In this document: positions 48,823-58,702 of the stretch, one piece after another
Layout of the letters: each line of letters begins with the position of its first letter
Numbering within the stretch: the first letter of the stretch is position 1
Assembly: GCF_000974425.1 (NCBI RefSeq)
Contig: NZ_CP010429.1
Span: 2,046,001-2,110,000 of the forward strand
Length of the DNA: 64,000 bases
Direction: 5' to 3'
Source: Spirosoma radiotolerans
GTDB taxonomy: Bacteria; Bacteroidota; Bacteroidia; Cytophagales; Spirosomataceae
Notes under the pieces: model-generated
What the model was told of the DNA's origin: nothing
Seen by the model: the letters and a program-made list of their open reading frames with translations, nothing else
The model's database searches: none
Program-made: the position numbers and the translations under genes

Positions 48823-49884
48823 TTAGTTCTCCGCCGGTACGGGCATGGGTGTTTTGGGGGCGGGTTTTCCAAAGTTAGGCGAGCCATCGGGGTTCCAGGT
48901 GAAGGGCTGAATATAGGGTGCGCGTTTGTTGCCACAGCCATCGTCTGCCGACGCATTCGCGTGGTAAATCATCCAATCCTGTTTGCCATCGGCAGAACGG
49001 AAGAAACCGCCATGACCCGGTGCCCAAACGCCATTTTCGGGTGCCTGGGCAAAAACGGGTCCCGCGCTCTTTGTCCAGCTTTTTGGGTCCAATAAATCGC
49101 CTTTCCCGTCGTGCGTGAGGAGGCCAAGGCAGTAATCGAGCCAGCAGGCATTGGCCGAGTACACAATGAATAACCGGTCATTGTGAGGTAGGAACTCTGG
49201 CCCTTCGTTTACGTATACTTTGGGCACTTCGCCATTTTTTTGCCAGGCCTGCGGCACATCGCCATGGCGCTCCCAGGGTTGATCGGGCTGTGAGATTTTC
49301 ACCCGTTTACCGTCAATGGTCCAGGGGTTTTTGAGTCGGGCAATGTATATGTCCTGCCGACCATTGGTGGTACCTTCCCAACCTGACCAGGCCGCATACA
49401 GTTTCCCTTTATAGTTGATAACGGACATGTCGATTTCCCAATGGTTGTCTTCGTCCCCCAGTTTACCTTTCATTGTCCATTCGCCCTGCATAGGATCACG
49501 TGACGGATTTTCCAGTACCCAAACCCGGTGTGAGAGGTTGTTGATGGAGTCGGCCGATACGTAAATGTACCAGCGGTCTTTGCCCTGTTCATCCGGGAAA
49601 GAATGAATTTCGGGCGCCCACAAATCCCGCGAATACGGTTGCCCTTTGGGTGGAGTATAAATAACCTTACTTTCTGCCGAAGCCAGATCCGCTACATTCC
49701 TGGTTTTCCAAAGAGTTAAATTACTGCCCGTGGTATTCATATAATAATACCAGCCATCTTTCTGTAATACCCAGGGATCTGGCCCGGAATCTTTAATAGG
49801 GTTGGTGAAGGTGCGCTGAGCCAGGAGCGTGTGACCCATTATAACAAGCGAAACAACAAGCAATAACCGTTTACTAAATTTCAT
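48823..49884 (-). CDS. Exported GH43-family glycoside hydrolase
   Basis: 353 aa. Signal peptide KRLLLVVSLVIMGHTLLAQ. Five-bladed propeller motifs: GPDPWVLQKDGWYYYMNTTG (catalytic base Asp), DLWAPEIHSFPD, VINYKGKLYAAWSGWEG (around the pKa-modulating Asp), and NEGPEFLPHNDRLFIVYSA (general acid Glu). The family contains arabinofuranosidases, xylosidases and arabinanases; specificity is not predictable. It is paired with the downstream GH5-like gene. Confidence 0.92.
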   Translation of the reverse strand: MKFSKRLLLVVSLVIMGHTLLAQRTFTNPIKDSGPDPWVLQKDGWYYYMNTTGSNLTLWKTRNVADLASAESKVIYTPPKGQPYSRDLWAPEIHSFPDEQGKDRWYIYVSADSINNLSHRVWVLENPSRDPMQGEWTMKGKLGDEDNHWEIDMSVINYKGKLYAAWSGWEGTTNGRQDIYIARLKNPWTIDGKRVKISQPDQPWERHGDVPQAWQKNGEVPKVYVNEGPEFLPHNDRLFIVYSANACWLDYCLGLLTHDGKGDLLDPKSWTKSAGPVFAQAPENGVWAPGHGGFFRSADGKQDWMIYHANASADDGCGNKRAPYIQPFTWNPDGSPNFGKPAPKTPMPVPAEN

Positions 49885-49989
49885 GAAGTGGGGGAATAAG
49901 ACAAAAGATAAAGGAAAAAAGTATCTTTTTTAACCCTATGCTCCCCAATATATTTATCGCTAAGTTGCTCTAGACGGGATTAAAAGCAA

Positions 49990-52900
49990 CTATCGGAAAA
50001 CCTCCCGACCCATTATGGAGAGTGTAGTTGCAGGGCTGGGGGTAGACGCTGGCTCATCGGCTGGCTTGGCAGGGGCCAGTCCGGGCGTAGGGCGCTTACT
50101 GCCAAAGAGACGGTTAAAAGAGCGGGTGTAGAGCAGACTGATACCGCCCCCGGTAGTGATAGTACTGTTAAAACTGGTCTGGCTAAGAATACTTTGCTGG
50201 TTTCGGTTATACACCTTCGCCCGCAGGTGACCATCGGGCGTTACGAAGTATTCGAGTGTCCATTCGCCGAGTAAGCTGGCCGCATTGTATTGACTTTGGC
50301 CATAGGTAAACCCACCATCACGGCTGATGCGCAGCCGGTCATTGAGGAGCCGATACGAGAAACGGAGCTGTAGGTTATTGAGCAGGTTGTCTGTCTGCGT
50401 ACCACTCGTAAAGCCCCCAAACGACACGCCCACATCCAGTTTCTCATTCAGATTTGAGGCCAGCCGACTAATCTGGTTGGACAGCAATTCACTGACGCTG
50501 TTGGCCACACCCGAGTTTACCTGTCCCTGATCAAACAGGTTGGTTCCTTCAGAAAGTAGCTGGTTGAAGAGCAGAACGCTGCTCACCTGACGCGTCAGTT
50601 CCTGATCGTTGCTCTGAAGCCGTGACTCAAAAGCGGTGACCGCCTGCCGGAAATCGGACGAAGATGGGTACTCTTTAATGTCCAGGTCGTAGCTGATGGC
50701 CGGAGCGCCCAGTTCGCCATTTAATTTAATGACAAGATCGACCGGATACCGGCGGGTTTGATCGGCTCGAGTATTCGTTGTCGAGCCATTCGTGGCCAGG
50801 AGCGGAGCCAGGGAGGTGTACTGCGTATAAGCTGCGGTTACGTCCAATAAAGCCCCGTAGGGATCACCCGTCCAGGTGATGCGGCTGTTCGGACGGATCT
50901 GAAACCGCTTGTTGATGATATTCTGGAAGGTGAAGGTGTAATCGCCTTTCTGAATTTCATAATTGCCCGTCATCGTGAAGTCGCCTTTTGTATCGACTTT
51001 CATGGCCACCCGGCCTTGTCCGTAGGCACTGATAATGTCGCCCGTCTGGCGATCCAGCTGAATTTCGCAGTAGGCATCAGGGGTGATGTCGAAGTTGAAA
51101 TCCATCTGAATCCGTGACAGATCAATTTCGCCATCAGACTTAGTAGCGGTTTGGCTGTCGGGCTTTCCGGGTGTTCCGCTGGGTATGCGGCTCACAAACC
51201 GGATCTGATCATCGGCCGCTACGGATGTGGCGCCATCAAGCGGGATGTAAATCCGGGTGCCTTTGTTACTGGCTACGTTGGCGCGGACGGTCAGATTGTT
51301 TATTGGCCCAAACAATTCCGCGCGCCCCGTCACAACGGCCTGTCCGTAAAAGGCATCATTGTCGGCGGCCAGCGTATTCATGATCTTGAAGTTCTTGAGG
51401 TCCGCATCGAAGCCAAGTGTAAAATACCGGAATCCATCGTGGTAAACACCACCCCTTAGCAAAGCCGTATTCCCCTGAGGATCGCGTAGGGTGAGCTGGC
51501 GGGTAATAATTTCATTTTCGCCAAAATAAATCTTATCGTCAAAAGTGAAGTCGGCTTTGAGGTAATCGAAGCGACCGCGACCGCCCTGGATGGCTACTTC
51601 GCCTTTCAGCACCGGCACCGCAGGTTTACCACTCACCGCCACCACACCACTGGCAATGCCGCCCAGATTGGAAAATAATCCTTTCGTGAATGGTTCCAGA
51701 AGGGACAAATTCGCGTTATTGACCCGCGCGTTTAAGGCCAGGGGATTCGCTTTTTGCTGGGGCGTGTAATTCCCCGTCAGGGTGACCACATCAGCCCCAT
51801 TGCGATTGACACGGGCGTCTACATTCAGACGTTGTGCCTGCTGGTCCCACTCGCCTTGTGCGCGTATGTCGCCAATGAGCGCGTTTCCGTACGAAAGCTC
51901 CCGAACCGACAGGGCACTTTCCAGAATGGGCGTGCCATACACATTGCGAACCGCCATGGAGCCATTCAATGTGCCGCCGAGCGTTGTATTCAGGACGGAG
52001 TTAAGCGAAGCCAGCAGAAAGTTCTGAGCTTCTATGGCCAGATGGTCGGCAGTATCGGCCGAGATCTTACCCGATGCCTGAACCAATTGATTTTCGTTCA
52101 GCAGCGAGAGGTCCCGAATGGTGTATTCATTACCCACTTTCCTGATCAGACTTTGCGGATTTAACGTCCAGTCGCCATCCAGCACCCGGAGTTTCGACTG
52201 GCGGAAAGTCAGGTCAATGGCGTCGCCCTTGAATCGTAGTTCGCCGTTCAGGTCAGCCCGGTTTACGTACCGGCCCACGCTGTCGGCCTGCTCAATGCGA
52301 CTTGTAAAGTCGATGTGATCAACGGCCCAGGAAGCCTCTGCCTGAAGGTTACGTGTCGGGAGGAGCGAACTAAACAACTGCCGTTTTGAGGAGATAATGG
52401 CCGAGGCCAGCACCTCCTGCCCATACGTAAACTTCGATGTTGTCAGATCGAGATCACTCTGGCCAAAGCCAATTTTCCCGAATCGTACCGAATCCGTTTT
52501 CACCGTCGCCGTCAGAAACGACGTGTTATCGACCGTGAAGCGGCCCTCAAGCCTGGTCGCTGGTGCCACGTAAACCGCCGACTTTAAAAAATCGAGTAAG
52601 GGAGCGCTATTCTTGGTGATCAACTGGTAATCGACGCCGTAACGCTGAGACGTACCAGCTGTCTTCCGGCTGGCAACACGGGCTGCCTGGCGTTGTTTCT
52701 GTTCATAATACGCCTTCATACCAGCCGCATCGCCCGCAAAGTAAAGCTGGTACTCTTTGGCTAGTTGAGTCAGATCGTCGATTGTCCGCTGGGGCTGAAA
52801 AGTGCCTTGCAGACGAGTCGTCAGGAAATCGGAATCAAGGTCAAAATAGCGTTGGGTGCCACTCGAATCGGGAGTCGTGCCGACCTGACGCTCGATGGTG

Positions 52901-54690
52901 GAGGTAAGGGTAAGTTTATCAACGGTCAGGTTCCGCTCGGGTCGGTTCAGCGTCAGGATCGCGTTGGTGAATACCGCGCTCCCCACAATGTCGTCGAGCT
53001 TACTACCTTCCAACTGAACATCCAACTTTGTTTTTACTACCAGTGAATCGCGCAGATAGCCTAGTTCGCGCAGGTCGGCATGGTCAACCATACCACGCAG
53101 ATCGTAATGGTTTTTGGCGCCACTCAGATTGAACTCGCCATCCAGGTTAAAGCCCAGATTCGGGTCATTGATCGTCAGGTTTCCCTGGAAAAGGCCATTC
53201 TGCAAGTTGCCATGCGTAACCACATTGCGATAGCCGTAGCCCTGCCAGCCAAACTGACCAAGCTGCCCGTTAAAATCAATACTGGCTCGTTTCAAATCGG
53301 TCCCGTGGCCAGTAATCCGGCCTTCGCCATCGAGTTTACCAAACTCGTCGGGCTGATTCAGTAACTGGCCAAGGTCTACATTTTCGCCTTTCAGGTTGGC
53401 TGTATAGGTCGTCAGGTCGGGCTTATCGGCAAGCTTCAAGGCCAGGTCACCGGTTACATTGCCAATACTCGTTTTAACGGTTCCTTTGGTTTTAAAATCA
53501 TCGAAGGCACCCGCAAACGTAGCATTGAACGTAACCACGCCAAGCTTCTGAATGGTCCGGTTGAAGGACGAGTCGGGGTAATATTGTCGAATATCGGCCA
53601 TGTTAACCGTGGATGGCGTAAACGCGAAATTAACCGTCGTTTTATCCATGTCGGGCAAGCCTTTCCAGGCCAGATCGCCTGTCAACTGGCTGCGGCCATT
53701 GGGGCCGAATCGAAGATCGGTACGTCGAAGCTGAAAGTCGTTGACGGTACCGATAAAGATGCCGCTGAGCAACCAGGTCTCGTTCAGGCCGCGCAGATAC
53801 TCGGAAAAGAACCCTAAATCTTTCGACTCTACTTTACTGTTGCGGAAATTAGCTTTCAGAACTACCCGGCTGTTGAAATCGCTGAAGGCGGAAGGCTTGT
53901 CGTAAAAAAAGGTCAGTTCATTCCGGATAATCGAGTTACCAATGTGGGCATACAACCGGCCCAGTTCCATTTTGGTGTTGCAGTACAGGAAGCGCGTATC
54001 CAACTGCCGTATTTTTATCCGGGAGTCGCGGTCAACGCCCGATAACCCCTTGGCGCCGAACGCAATAGTATCGCCCAATACCAAAAAATCGCTCACTTCA
54101 GCCGTGAGGTGCTGAAGCGTAAAGTGGTTGTAATCGAAGTTGGCCCGGTTGTGCATGAACGGTTCGCGCGGGTCTTCCAGGGTGTAGGAACCTTCAACCA
54201 GGTGAATGTGGCCAATGGTAAACGGAACGTTCTGGTTGGGTATGCTGGGTTTGGTTGGGTCAGACGTCAGTTCTTCAATCCGGGCAATGAAGTCATCGAG
54301 ATTGGTGTCGCCGTTTGCTGGATTTTTGATCATCCTGACATCGGGTTTGTACAACACCACTTCATCCAGATGAATATTGTGGGCCGAGGAATCCAGTAAA
54401 TTTTTAAGGTTGTAATCGGCATCGAGCCGCTTCACTGTAATCATGGGCCGCCCCTGACGGTCTTTGATTCGGACGCCTTCGAGGGTTAACGAATCAAACC
54501 ACTTGATGGAAACTCCCTCAATATCAACCGGGAAGAGGAGTTTTGTGGACAGCCACTTGGCGCCTTCCTGAGCGAGACGTGTTTGTACGGCCGGAAGCTG
54601 AAGACTCAGTAGAATGCCCAATGCCAAACCTATCACCGTGAGGACCAGGTAAAGCAGTGTTTTAAGAAATATGGCGAAAAACTGACGCAT
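49990..54690 (-). CDS. tamB: TamB-like translocation and assembly protein (DUF490)
   Basis: 1566 aa. An N-terminal membrane anchor (FFAIFLKTLLYLVLTVIGLA) is followed by a long, beta-rich repetitive periplasmic body and the C-terminal TamB/DUF490 domain (about 1150-1550, ending in a barrel-like VYNRNQQSILSQTSFNSTIT region). TamB-family proteins bridge inner and outer membrane and assist outer-membrane protein insertion or lipid transport. No TamA/BamA partner is adjacent. It is divergent from tsaD with 132 bases between starts. An Ala/Pro-rich stretch lies near the very C-terminus (KPADEPASTPSPATT). Confidence 0.93.
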   Translation of the reverse strand: MRQFFAIFLKTLLYLVLTVIGLALGILLSLQLPAVQTRLAQEGAKWLSTKLLFPVDIEGVSIKWFDSLTLEGVRIKDRQGRPMITVKRLDADYNLKNLLDSSAHNIHLDEVVLYKPDVRMIKNPANGDTNLDDFIARIEELTSDPTKPSIPNQNVPFTIGHIHLVEGSYTLEDPREPFMHNRANFDYNHFTLQHLTAEVSDFLVLGDTIAFGAKGLSGVDRDSRIKIRQLDTRFLYCNTKMELGRLYAHIGNSIIRNELTFFYDKPSAFSDFNSRVVLKANFRNSKVESKDLGFFSEYLRGLNETWLLSGIFIGTVNDFQLRRTDLRFGPNGRSQLTGDLAWKGLPDMDKTTVNFAFTPSTVNMADIRQYYPDSSFNRTIQKLGVVTFNATFAGAFDDFKTKGTVKTSIGNVTGDLALKLADKPDLTTYTANLKGENVDLGQLLNQPDEFGKLDGEGRITGHGTDLKRASIDFNGQLGQFGWQGYGYRNVVTHGNLQNGLFQGNLTINDPNLGFNLDGEFNLSGAKNHYDLRGMVDHADLRELGYLRDSLVVKTKLDVQLEGSKLDDIVGSAVFTNAILTLNRPERNLTVDKLTLTSTIERQVGTTPDSSGTQRYFDLDSDFLTTRLQGTFQPQRTIDDLTQLAKEYQLYFAGDAAGMKAYYEQKQRQAARVASRKTAGTSQRYGVDYQLITKNSAPLLDFLKSAVYVAPATRLEGRFTVDNTSFLTATVKTDSVRFGKIGFGQSDLDLTTSKFTYGQEVLASAIISSKRQLFSSLLPTRNLQAEASWAVDHIDFTSRIEQADSVGRYVNRADLNGELRFKGDAIDLTFRQSKLRVLDGDWTLNPQSLIRKVGNEYTIRDLSLLNENQLVQASGKISADTADHLAIEAQNFLLASLNSVLNTTLGGTLNGSMAVRNVYGTPILESALSVRELSYGNALIGDIRAQGEWDQQAQRLNVDARVNRNGADVVTLTGNYTPQQKANPLALNARVNNANLSLLEPFTKGLFSNLGGIASGVVAVSGKPAVPVLKGEVAIQGGRGRFDYLKADFTFDDKIYFGENEIITRQLTLRDPQGNTALLRGGVYHDGFRYFTLGFDADLKNFKIMNTLAADNDAFYGQAVVTGRAELFGPINNLTVRANVASNKGTRIYIPLDGATSVAADDQIRFVSRIPSGTPGKPDSQTATKSDGEIDLSRIQMDFNFDITPDAYCEIQLDRQTGDIISAYGQGRVAMKVDTKGDFTMTGNYEIQKGDYTFTFQNIINKRFQIRPNSRITWTGDPYGALLDVTAAYTQYTSLAPLLATNGSTTNTRADQTRRYPVDLVIKLNGELGAPAISYDLDIKEYPSSSDFRQAVTAFESRLQSNDQELTRQVSSVLLFNQLLSEGTNLFDQGQVNSGVANSVSELLSNQISRLASNLNEKLDVGVSFGGFTSGTQTDNLLNNLQLRFSYRLLNDRLRISRDGGFTYGQSQYNAASLLGEWTLEYFVTPDGHLRAKVYNRNQQSILSQTSFNSTITTGGGISLLYTRSFNRLFGSKRPTPGLAPAKPADEPASTPSPATTLSIMGREVFR

Positions 54691-54810
54691 CCGGGGTGGA
54701 AATGCCTAAGCTACAATAAATAACGAGAAATGAGTACACCTTTGACTGTATAAACGAGGGAACGGTTTAATCACAACTTCCATTGTTGTAGTACAGAAAT
54801 CATTATCCAT

Positions 54811-54818
54811 TAGTTTTG
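54811..54818 (+). promoter_or_regulatory. -7 promoter element TAGTTTTG immediately before tsaD
   Basis: TAGTTTTG matches TAnnTTTG and ends four bases before the GTG start codon of tsaD at 54823. TTG triplets occur at 54783 and 54786. If real, transcription would begin about at the start codon, giving a leaderless mRNA. Confidence 0.4.
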
Positions 54819-54822
54819 TACG

Positions 54823-55821
54823 GTGAACATTTTAGCCATTGAGTCTTCCTGCGACGAAACGTCGGCGGCAGTTTTAGCCAACGGCCACCTTTTGTCAAAC
54901 GTAATTGCCACGCAGTTAATTCATGAACAATACGGTGGCGTTGTGCCTGAACTGGCTTCAAGAGCCCACCAACAGCATATTCTGCCCGTGGTTGAGCGGG
55001 CCTTAGCCGACGCAAATCTACCTAAAAATGAGCTATCGGCCATTGCTTTTACGCGTGGACCCGGTTTGCTGGGATCGTTGCTGGTGGGAACGTCTTTTGC
55101 CAAAGCCATGGCACTGGGACTAAATATCCCGCTTATTGAAGTCAACCACATGCAGGCGCATGTCCTGGCGCACTTCATCGAAGCCCCCCGGCCAGCCTTC
55201 CCGTTTCTATGCTTGACCGTTAGCGGAGGACATACCCAGATCGTGCGTGTGGACGGGCCACTTGACATGACTGTTCTGGGCCAAACCCTGGATGATGCCG
55301 TGGGTGAAGCCTTTGACAAATCGGCCAAGTTGCTGGGGCTGCCTTATCCCGGTGGCCCCTTGATTGATAAATACGCCCAAGTCGGTAACCCGCTTGCGTT
55401 CAAGTTTCCCATGAGCGAAATGGCTAATCTCGACTTTTCGTTCAGCGGGATAAAAACCGCGATCATGTATTTTTTGCGGGATAATATAAAAGCCAACCCT
55501 GAGTTTATTGCCGGGAATCTGGCTGATATTTGCGCCAGCATTCAGCACACGCTGGTACAGATGTTACTCACGAAATTAAAGCGGGCCGCTCGGGAAACGG
55601 GCATTCGGGAAATCGCCATTGCTGGAGGTGTATCGGCTAACAGCGGCCTTCGGACGGCGCTTACGCAACTCGGTCAGGAGCAGGGCTGGACTGTGTATAT
55701 TCCTCGTTTTGAGTACTGTACGGACAATGCCGCTATGATCGCCATGGCCGCTCAGTTTAAATATGAGCAGGGTGATTTCACAGCTCAAACTGTTAGCCCA
55801 ATGCCACGAATGAGTTTTTAG
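54823..55821 (+). CDS. tsaD: tRNA N6-threonylcarbamoyladenosine transferase TsaD
   Basis: 332 aa starting at GTG 54823 with the universal N-terminus NILAIESSCDETSAAVL. Iron ligands His109 and His113 lie in VNHMQAH. SGGHTQIV, DDAVGEAFDKSAKLLGLPYPGGP read in short pieces, FSFSGIKTA, AIAGGVSANSGLR and CTDNAAMIA complete the Kae1/Qri7 ASKHA fold. It transfers threonylcarbamoyl from the TsaC product to A37 of ANN-decoding tRNAs, acting with TsaB and TsaE. Essential in most bacteria. Divergent from tamB. Confidence 0.97.
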   Translation: MNILAIESSCDETSAAVLANGHLLSNVIATQLIHEQYGGVVPELASRAHQQHILPVVERALADANLPKNELSAIAFTRGPGLLGSLLVGTSFAKAMALGLNIPLIEVNHMQAHVLAHFIEAPRPAFPFLCLTVSGGHTQIVRVDGPLDMTVLGQTLDDAVGEAFDKSAKLLGLPYPGGPLIDKYAQVGNPLAFKFPMSEMANLDFSFSGIKTAIMYFLRDNIKANPEFIAGNLADICASIQHTLVQMLLTKLKRAARETGIREIAIAGGVSANSGLRTALTQLGQEQGWTVYIPRFEYCTDNAAMIAMAAQFKYEQGDFTAQTVSPMPRMSF

Positions 55822-55823
55822 TT

Positions 55824-56020
55824 TGTGGAATTCGGTTTACGGTTTGATGTGTACAGTTTGTGGTTGGCTGACGCACCAGCGGACCAGCGAAAGTAACTTT
55901 ATCCATGGTCCGTGTCCTCACGGACCACTTTGGCGTCAGTAACTGTTTCTTTTTTAAAAGAGGCCCGTGAGGACACGGGCCATAGACACGCAACTGTAAA
56001 CCACAAACCGAATACCACAG
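55824..56020. repeat. Nested inverted-repeat element (REP/BIME-like) between tsaD and the MOSC gene
   Basis: Two small hairpins lie in inverted orientation: GGTCCGTG-TCCT-CACGGACC (55907-55926) and GGCCCGTG-AGGA-CACGGGCC (55962-55981). Each is internally perfect, and the T/C and A/G differences between them are compensated within each stem. Outside, ATTCGGTTT- and CAGTTTGTGG-type segments recur in inverse order on the two sides (about 55826-55870 and 55988-56020). Confidence 0.75.
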
Positions 56021-56034
56021 AACACCTAACTACA

Positions 56035-56913
56035 ATGACCATCGCTGAACTACTAATCTATCCGATCAAGTCGCTGGGTGCTATTTCGGTGACCGAGACG
56101 GTCGTTGAGGGGAAAGGATTACGCTACGACCGGCGGTTTATGCTGGTTGATCCTAACGGCGATTTTATGACCCAGCGCACCAATCACCAAATGGCCCTGC
56201 TGGATGTCGCTATGGATGGAGACGCTGGATTGCGTGTCTGGCACCGCCATCGCCCAACCGATGTACTGACACTTCCGTTAACCATTCCGAGCCAAACTGA
56301 AGCAGAAACAACGCCCCGCGAAACTGTAGCGGTTACTATCTGGGATAGTCGTAATGTGCCTGCTCTGGTGGTTAGCGCGGAGGCCGATCAGTGGTTTAGC
56401 CGCGTTCTTGACAAGCCCTGCCGACTCGTCTACATGCCCGAAACGACCCACCGCGATGTTGACCCGGCTTATGCCCGCGCCAATGATGCGGTGAGTTTTG
56501 CCGATGGGTATCCTTATCTGCTCATTGGTCAGGCATCACTCGATTACCTGAATCGGCAGCTTGACGAGCCGATCACAATGATTCGTTTCCGCCCGAATAT
56601 TGTGGTTGCCGGAAGTTTACCGAACGAAGAAGATGCCTGGCAACAGTTCCGAATTGGAGACGTGGATTTTTGGGGTGTCAAACCCTGCGCCCGCTGTGTG
56701 CTGACGACCATAGACCCGGAAACGGGTCAGAAGGGCAGAGAACCGTTGCGGACACTGGCAACGTATCGGCAATGGAAGCACAAAATTTTGTTTGGGCAAA
56801 ACGTGCTGGCTAAGCCAACCGGCGAGCTTACCTTAGGAACGTTGCGGGTGGGCCAGCCTATCGAGGTGCTCAACCGGCAGGAACCCTGGCTAACTCCACC
56901 TGAACCGTTTTGA
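56035..56913 (+). CDS. MOSC-domain protein (YcbX-like)
   Basis: 292 aa from ATG 56035; upstream in-frame starts lie in the repeat element and are rejected. The N-terminal MOSC_N barrel (AELLIYPIKSLGAISVTETV, YDRRFMLVD) is followed by the MOSC domain with the conserved Cys (KPCARCVLTTIDPETGQKG), which holds the transferable sulfur near the molybdenum cofactor. YcbX-type proteins reduce N-hydroxylated compounds using Moco. A molybdenum hydroxylase is encoded far upstream in this window (6610-9323), but no direct link is shown. Confidence 0.92.
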   Translation: MTIAELLIYPIKSLGAISVTETVVEGKGLRYDRRFMLVDPNGDFMTQRTNHQMALLDVAMDGDAGLRVWHRHRPTDVLTLPLTIPSQTEAETTPRETVAVTIWDSRNVPALVVSAEADQWFSRVLDKPCRLVYMPETTHRDVDPAYARANDAVSFADGYPYLLIGQASLDYLNRQLDEPITMIRFRPNIVVAGSLPNEEDAWQQFRIGDVDFWGVKPCARCVLTTIDPETGQKGREPLRTLATYRQWKHKILFGQNVLAKPTGELTLGTLRVGQPIEVLNRQEPWLTPPEPF

Positions 56914-57029
56914 TTCCGCCGGGTTACTTACTCACAGGCAGCGATTAAGTTCATAATCCTGTCTGTGGCATTTATAAAAACGTAGCGTCGCCATTTCTAT
57001 CGGCTCCGCTTTATGACGACTTACATCCT

Positions 57030-57872
57030 TTGCTCAACTATTTACGTACCGTTTACTACCTGAGTTTTCCCGTCGTTATGGGAGCTGTATTGTCCAATCG
57101 CATGGCTACGCGTCTGTCCGACGTTGATCCGGTGCATTGGGCTACCCCCATCGTGCTGGCCTTGGTGGTGTTCATTATCTACACGGTTGATCGGCTGCTC
57201 GACGTTCGGAAACACAGTGCTGATCCGGCAAGCCAGCCCCTCACGGCTCGTCATCGGTTTCATCGCACGCATGCTGCCGCGCTTTGGCGGGCTGTCATTG
57301 GCGCGGCTGTTGTGGCGTTTGTCCTGCTGTTCTTCCTGCCCGTCAGTGTGATTAAATTCGGACTTGTGCTGGGTGGCATTTGTGCGGCTTATGTGGGTAT
57401 GGTTTTTCGGCTTCCGGCCCGTCACCCGGCTCTTTTACTGAAAGAACCCCTGGTTGCCTTGTTGTATGCCGCTGGCGTTTGGGGAAGTGTATGGGTTCAA
57501 CGGCCTTCGGTGAGCACCACCGAGGTTGTGCAGGGCGTTATGTTTGCCGGCATTGCGTTTCAGAATCTGTTGTTATTTGCCGTTATGGAGCAGCTCGAAA
57601 TGCCAGGACAACCAACATTTTCGCTGGCAACGGCCTGGGGACTGGAGCGCTGCGATTTGATCCTGCGCTGGCTGGCGTTTAGTATCGTGCTGGCGGGTTT
57701 TGCCCTCTGTTTCCTGACCGCCGACCGATTTGCCCAGCGGTCAGGACTGATGCTTTCGTTAATGAGCGTAACCTTGTACGGCATCCAGCGGTATCCTGAC
57801 TACTTCCTCAAAAATGAGCGGTATCGCTGGCTGGGCGATGGGGTATTCTGGATGCCCATGCTGGTGCTGTAA
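57030..57872 (+). CDS. Polytopic membrane protein, possibly UbiA-like
   Basis: 280 aa with TTG at 57030 as the likely start; the ATG at 57013 is out of frame. About eight hydrophobic segments are evident (e.g. 39-54, 92-110, 112-130, 142-160, 178-192, 220-235, 250-265). IYTVDRLLDVRKHSADP near residue 52 recalls the Asp-rich motif of UbiA prenyltransferases (NxxxD), but only in part, and a second such motif is not clear. It therefore may be a diverged UbiA relative or an unrelated membrane protein common in Bacteroidota. It converges with nagB. Confidence 0.7.
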   Translation: MLNYLRTVYYLSFPVVMGAVLSNRMATRLSDVDPVHWATPIVLALVVFIIYTVDRLLDVRKHSADPASQPLTARHRFHRTHAAALWRAVIGAAVVAFVLLFFLPVSVIKFGLVLGGICAAYVGMVFRLPARHPALLLKEPLVALLYAAGVWGSVWVQRPSVSTTEVVQGVMFAGIAFQNLLLFAVMEQLEMPGQPTFSLATAWGLERCDLILRWLAFSIVLAGFALCFLTADRFAQRSGLMLSLMSVTLYGIQRYPDYFLKNERYRWLGDGVFWMPMLVL

Positions 57873-57895
57873 TAGCCAGATCGGCCAGGAGTTTC

Positions 57896-58702
57896 TCATT
57901 TAACAAGTGCTGTTTCTTTCAAATATTTTGCGGCACTATCCTGATCAATAAACAAGGTAGCGTTCGCATGCGACCGTAAAATGGTTGCCGGATATGTCTC
58001 CGAAATCGTATCGGTCAGCGTGTGGTTGATAGCTTCGGCTTTATGACTGGCCGGTACCATACAAAACAGATAGTGGGCACGCACCAACGCTGGAATCGTT
58101 AACGTAAGCGCATATTCGGGGACCTGCTCCAGCGTAGGAAAGCAGGCATCATGGACCTGTTGCTGCCGACTCGTCAGATCGAGCTGGACTTTTTTGACCA
58201 GATCTGGGTCGTTAAAATCCGCCACGTGCGGGTCGTTGAACGCGATATGGCAATTTTCCCCAATGCCCATGCAGACAATATCTGTCGGGTACTGTTCGAG
58301 CAGCGCGCCGTAGCGCAGGCATTCCTGCTGAGGATCGGCAGCGTTGCCATCCAGGTAATATACCTCGTTGATAGGCACTTTATCAAACAGGCGCTCTTTC
58401 AGGTATTGGCCAAAGCGTTGCGGAGCATCCACTGGCAAACCGATGTACTCATCCATATGAAACGCCCGGATTCGGCTCCAGTCAATGTCGATCTCCTGCG
58501 TCAAGGCGTTCAAAAACTCATTCTGTGAAGGAGCAGATGCAAAAATGATGTGAATGAAATCCTGTGATCGATGTAACGTTCTGATTTGGCTGGCAACAGC
58601 CTGAGCTGCCTGCTGGCCAAGTTGCTGCCGGTTCATGAATAAGTTGACCCGAAGCAGATCAACGGTGAACGTACGGCTATCTTCATTTAACAGGGGTGTC
58701 AT
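57896..58702 (-). CDS. nagB: Glucosamine-6-phosphate deaminase
   Basis: 268 aa (E. coli NagB has 266). HMDEY (82-86) with the catalytic Asp and GIGENCHIAFNDP (146-158) with the active-site His are intact. HKAEAINHTL follows the phosphate-site region. It converts glucosamine 6-phosphate to fructose 6-phosphate and ammonia. Its ATG overlaps the stop codon of nagA by four bases (58699-58702), giving translational coupling. Third gene of the transporter-nagA-nagB operon. Confidence 0.95.
   Translation of the reverse strand: MTPLLNEDSRTFTVDLLRVNLFMNRQQLGQQAAQAVASQIRTLHRSQDFIHIIFASAPSQNEFLNALTQEIDIDWSRIRAFHMDEYIGLPVDAPQRFGQYLKERLFDKVPINEVYYLDGNAADPQQECLRYGALLEQYPTDIVCMGIGENCHIAFNDPHVADFNDPDLVKKVQLDLTSRQQQVHDACFPTLEQVPEYALTLTIPALVRAHYLFCMVPASHKAEAINHTLTDTISETYPATILRSHANATLFIDQDSAAKYLKETALVK

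Noticed and set aside
48765..48956. 64-residue N-terminal extension of the GH5-like enzyme
   Set aside because: It overlaps the end of the GH43 gene, and a typical signal peptide starts at 48764.
57013..57029. ATG at 57013 as start of the membrane protein
   Set aside because: Out of frame with the long reading that starts at TTG 57030.
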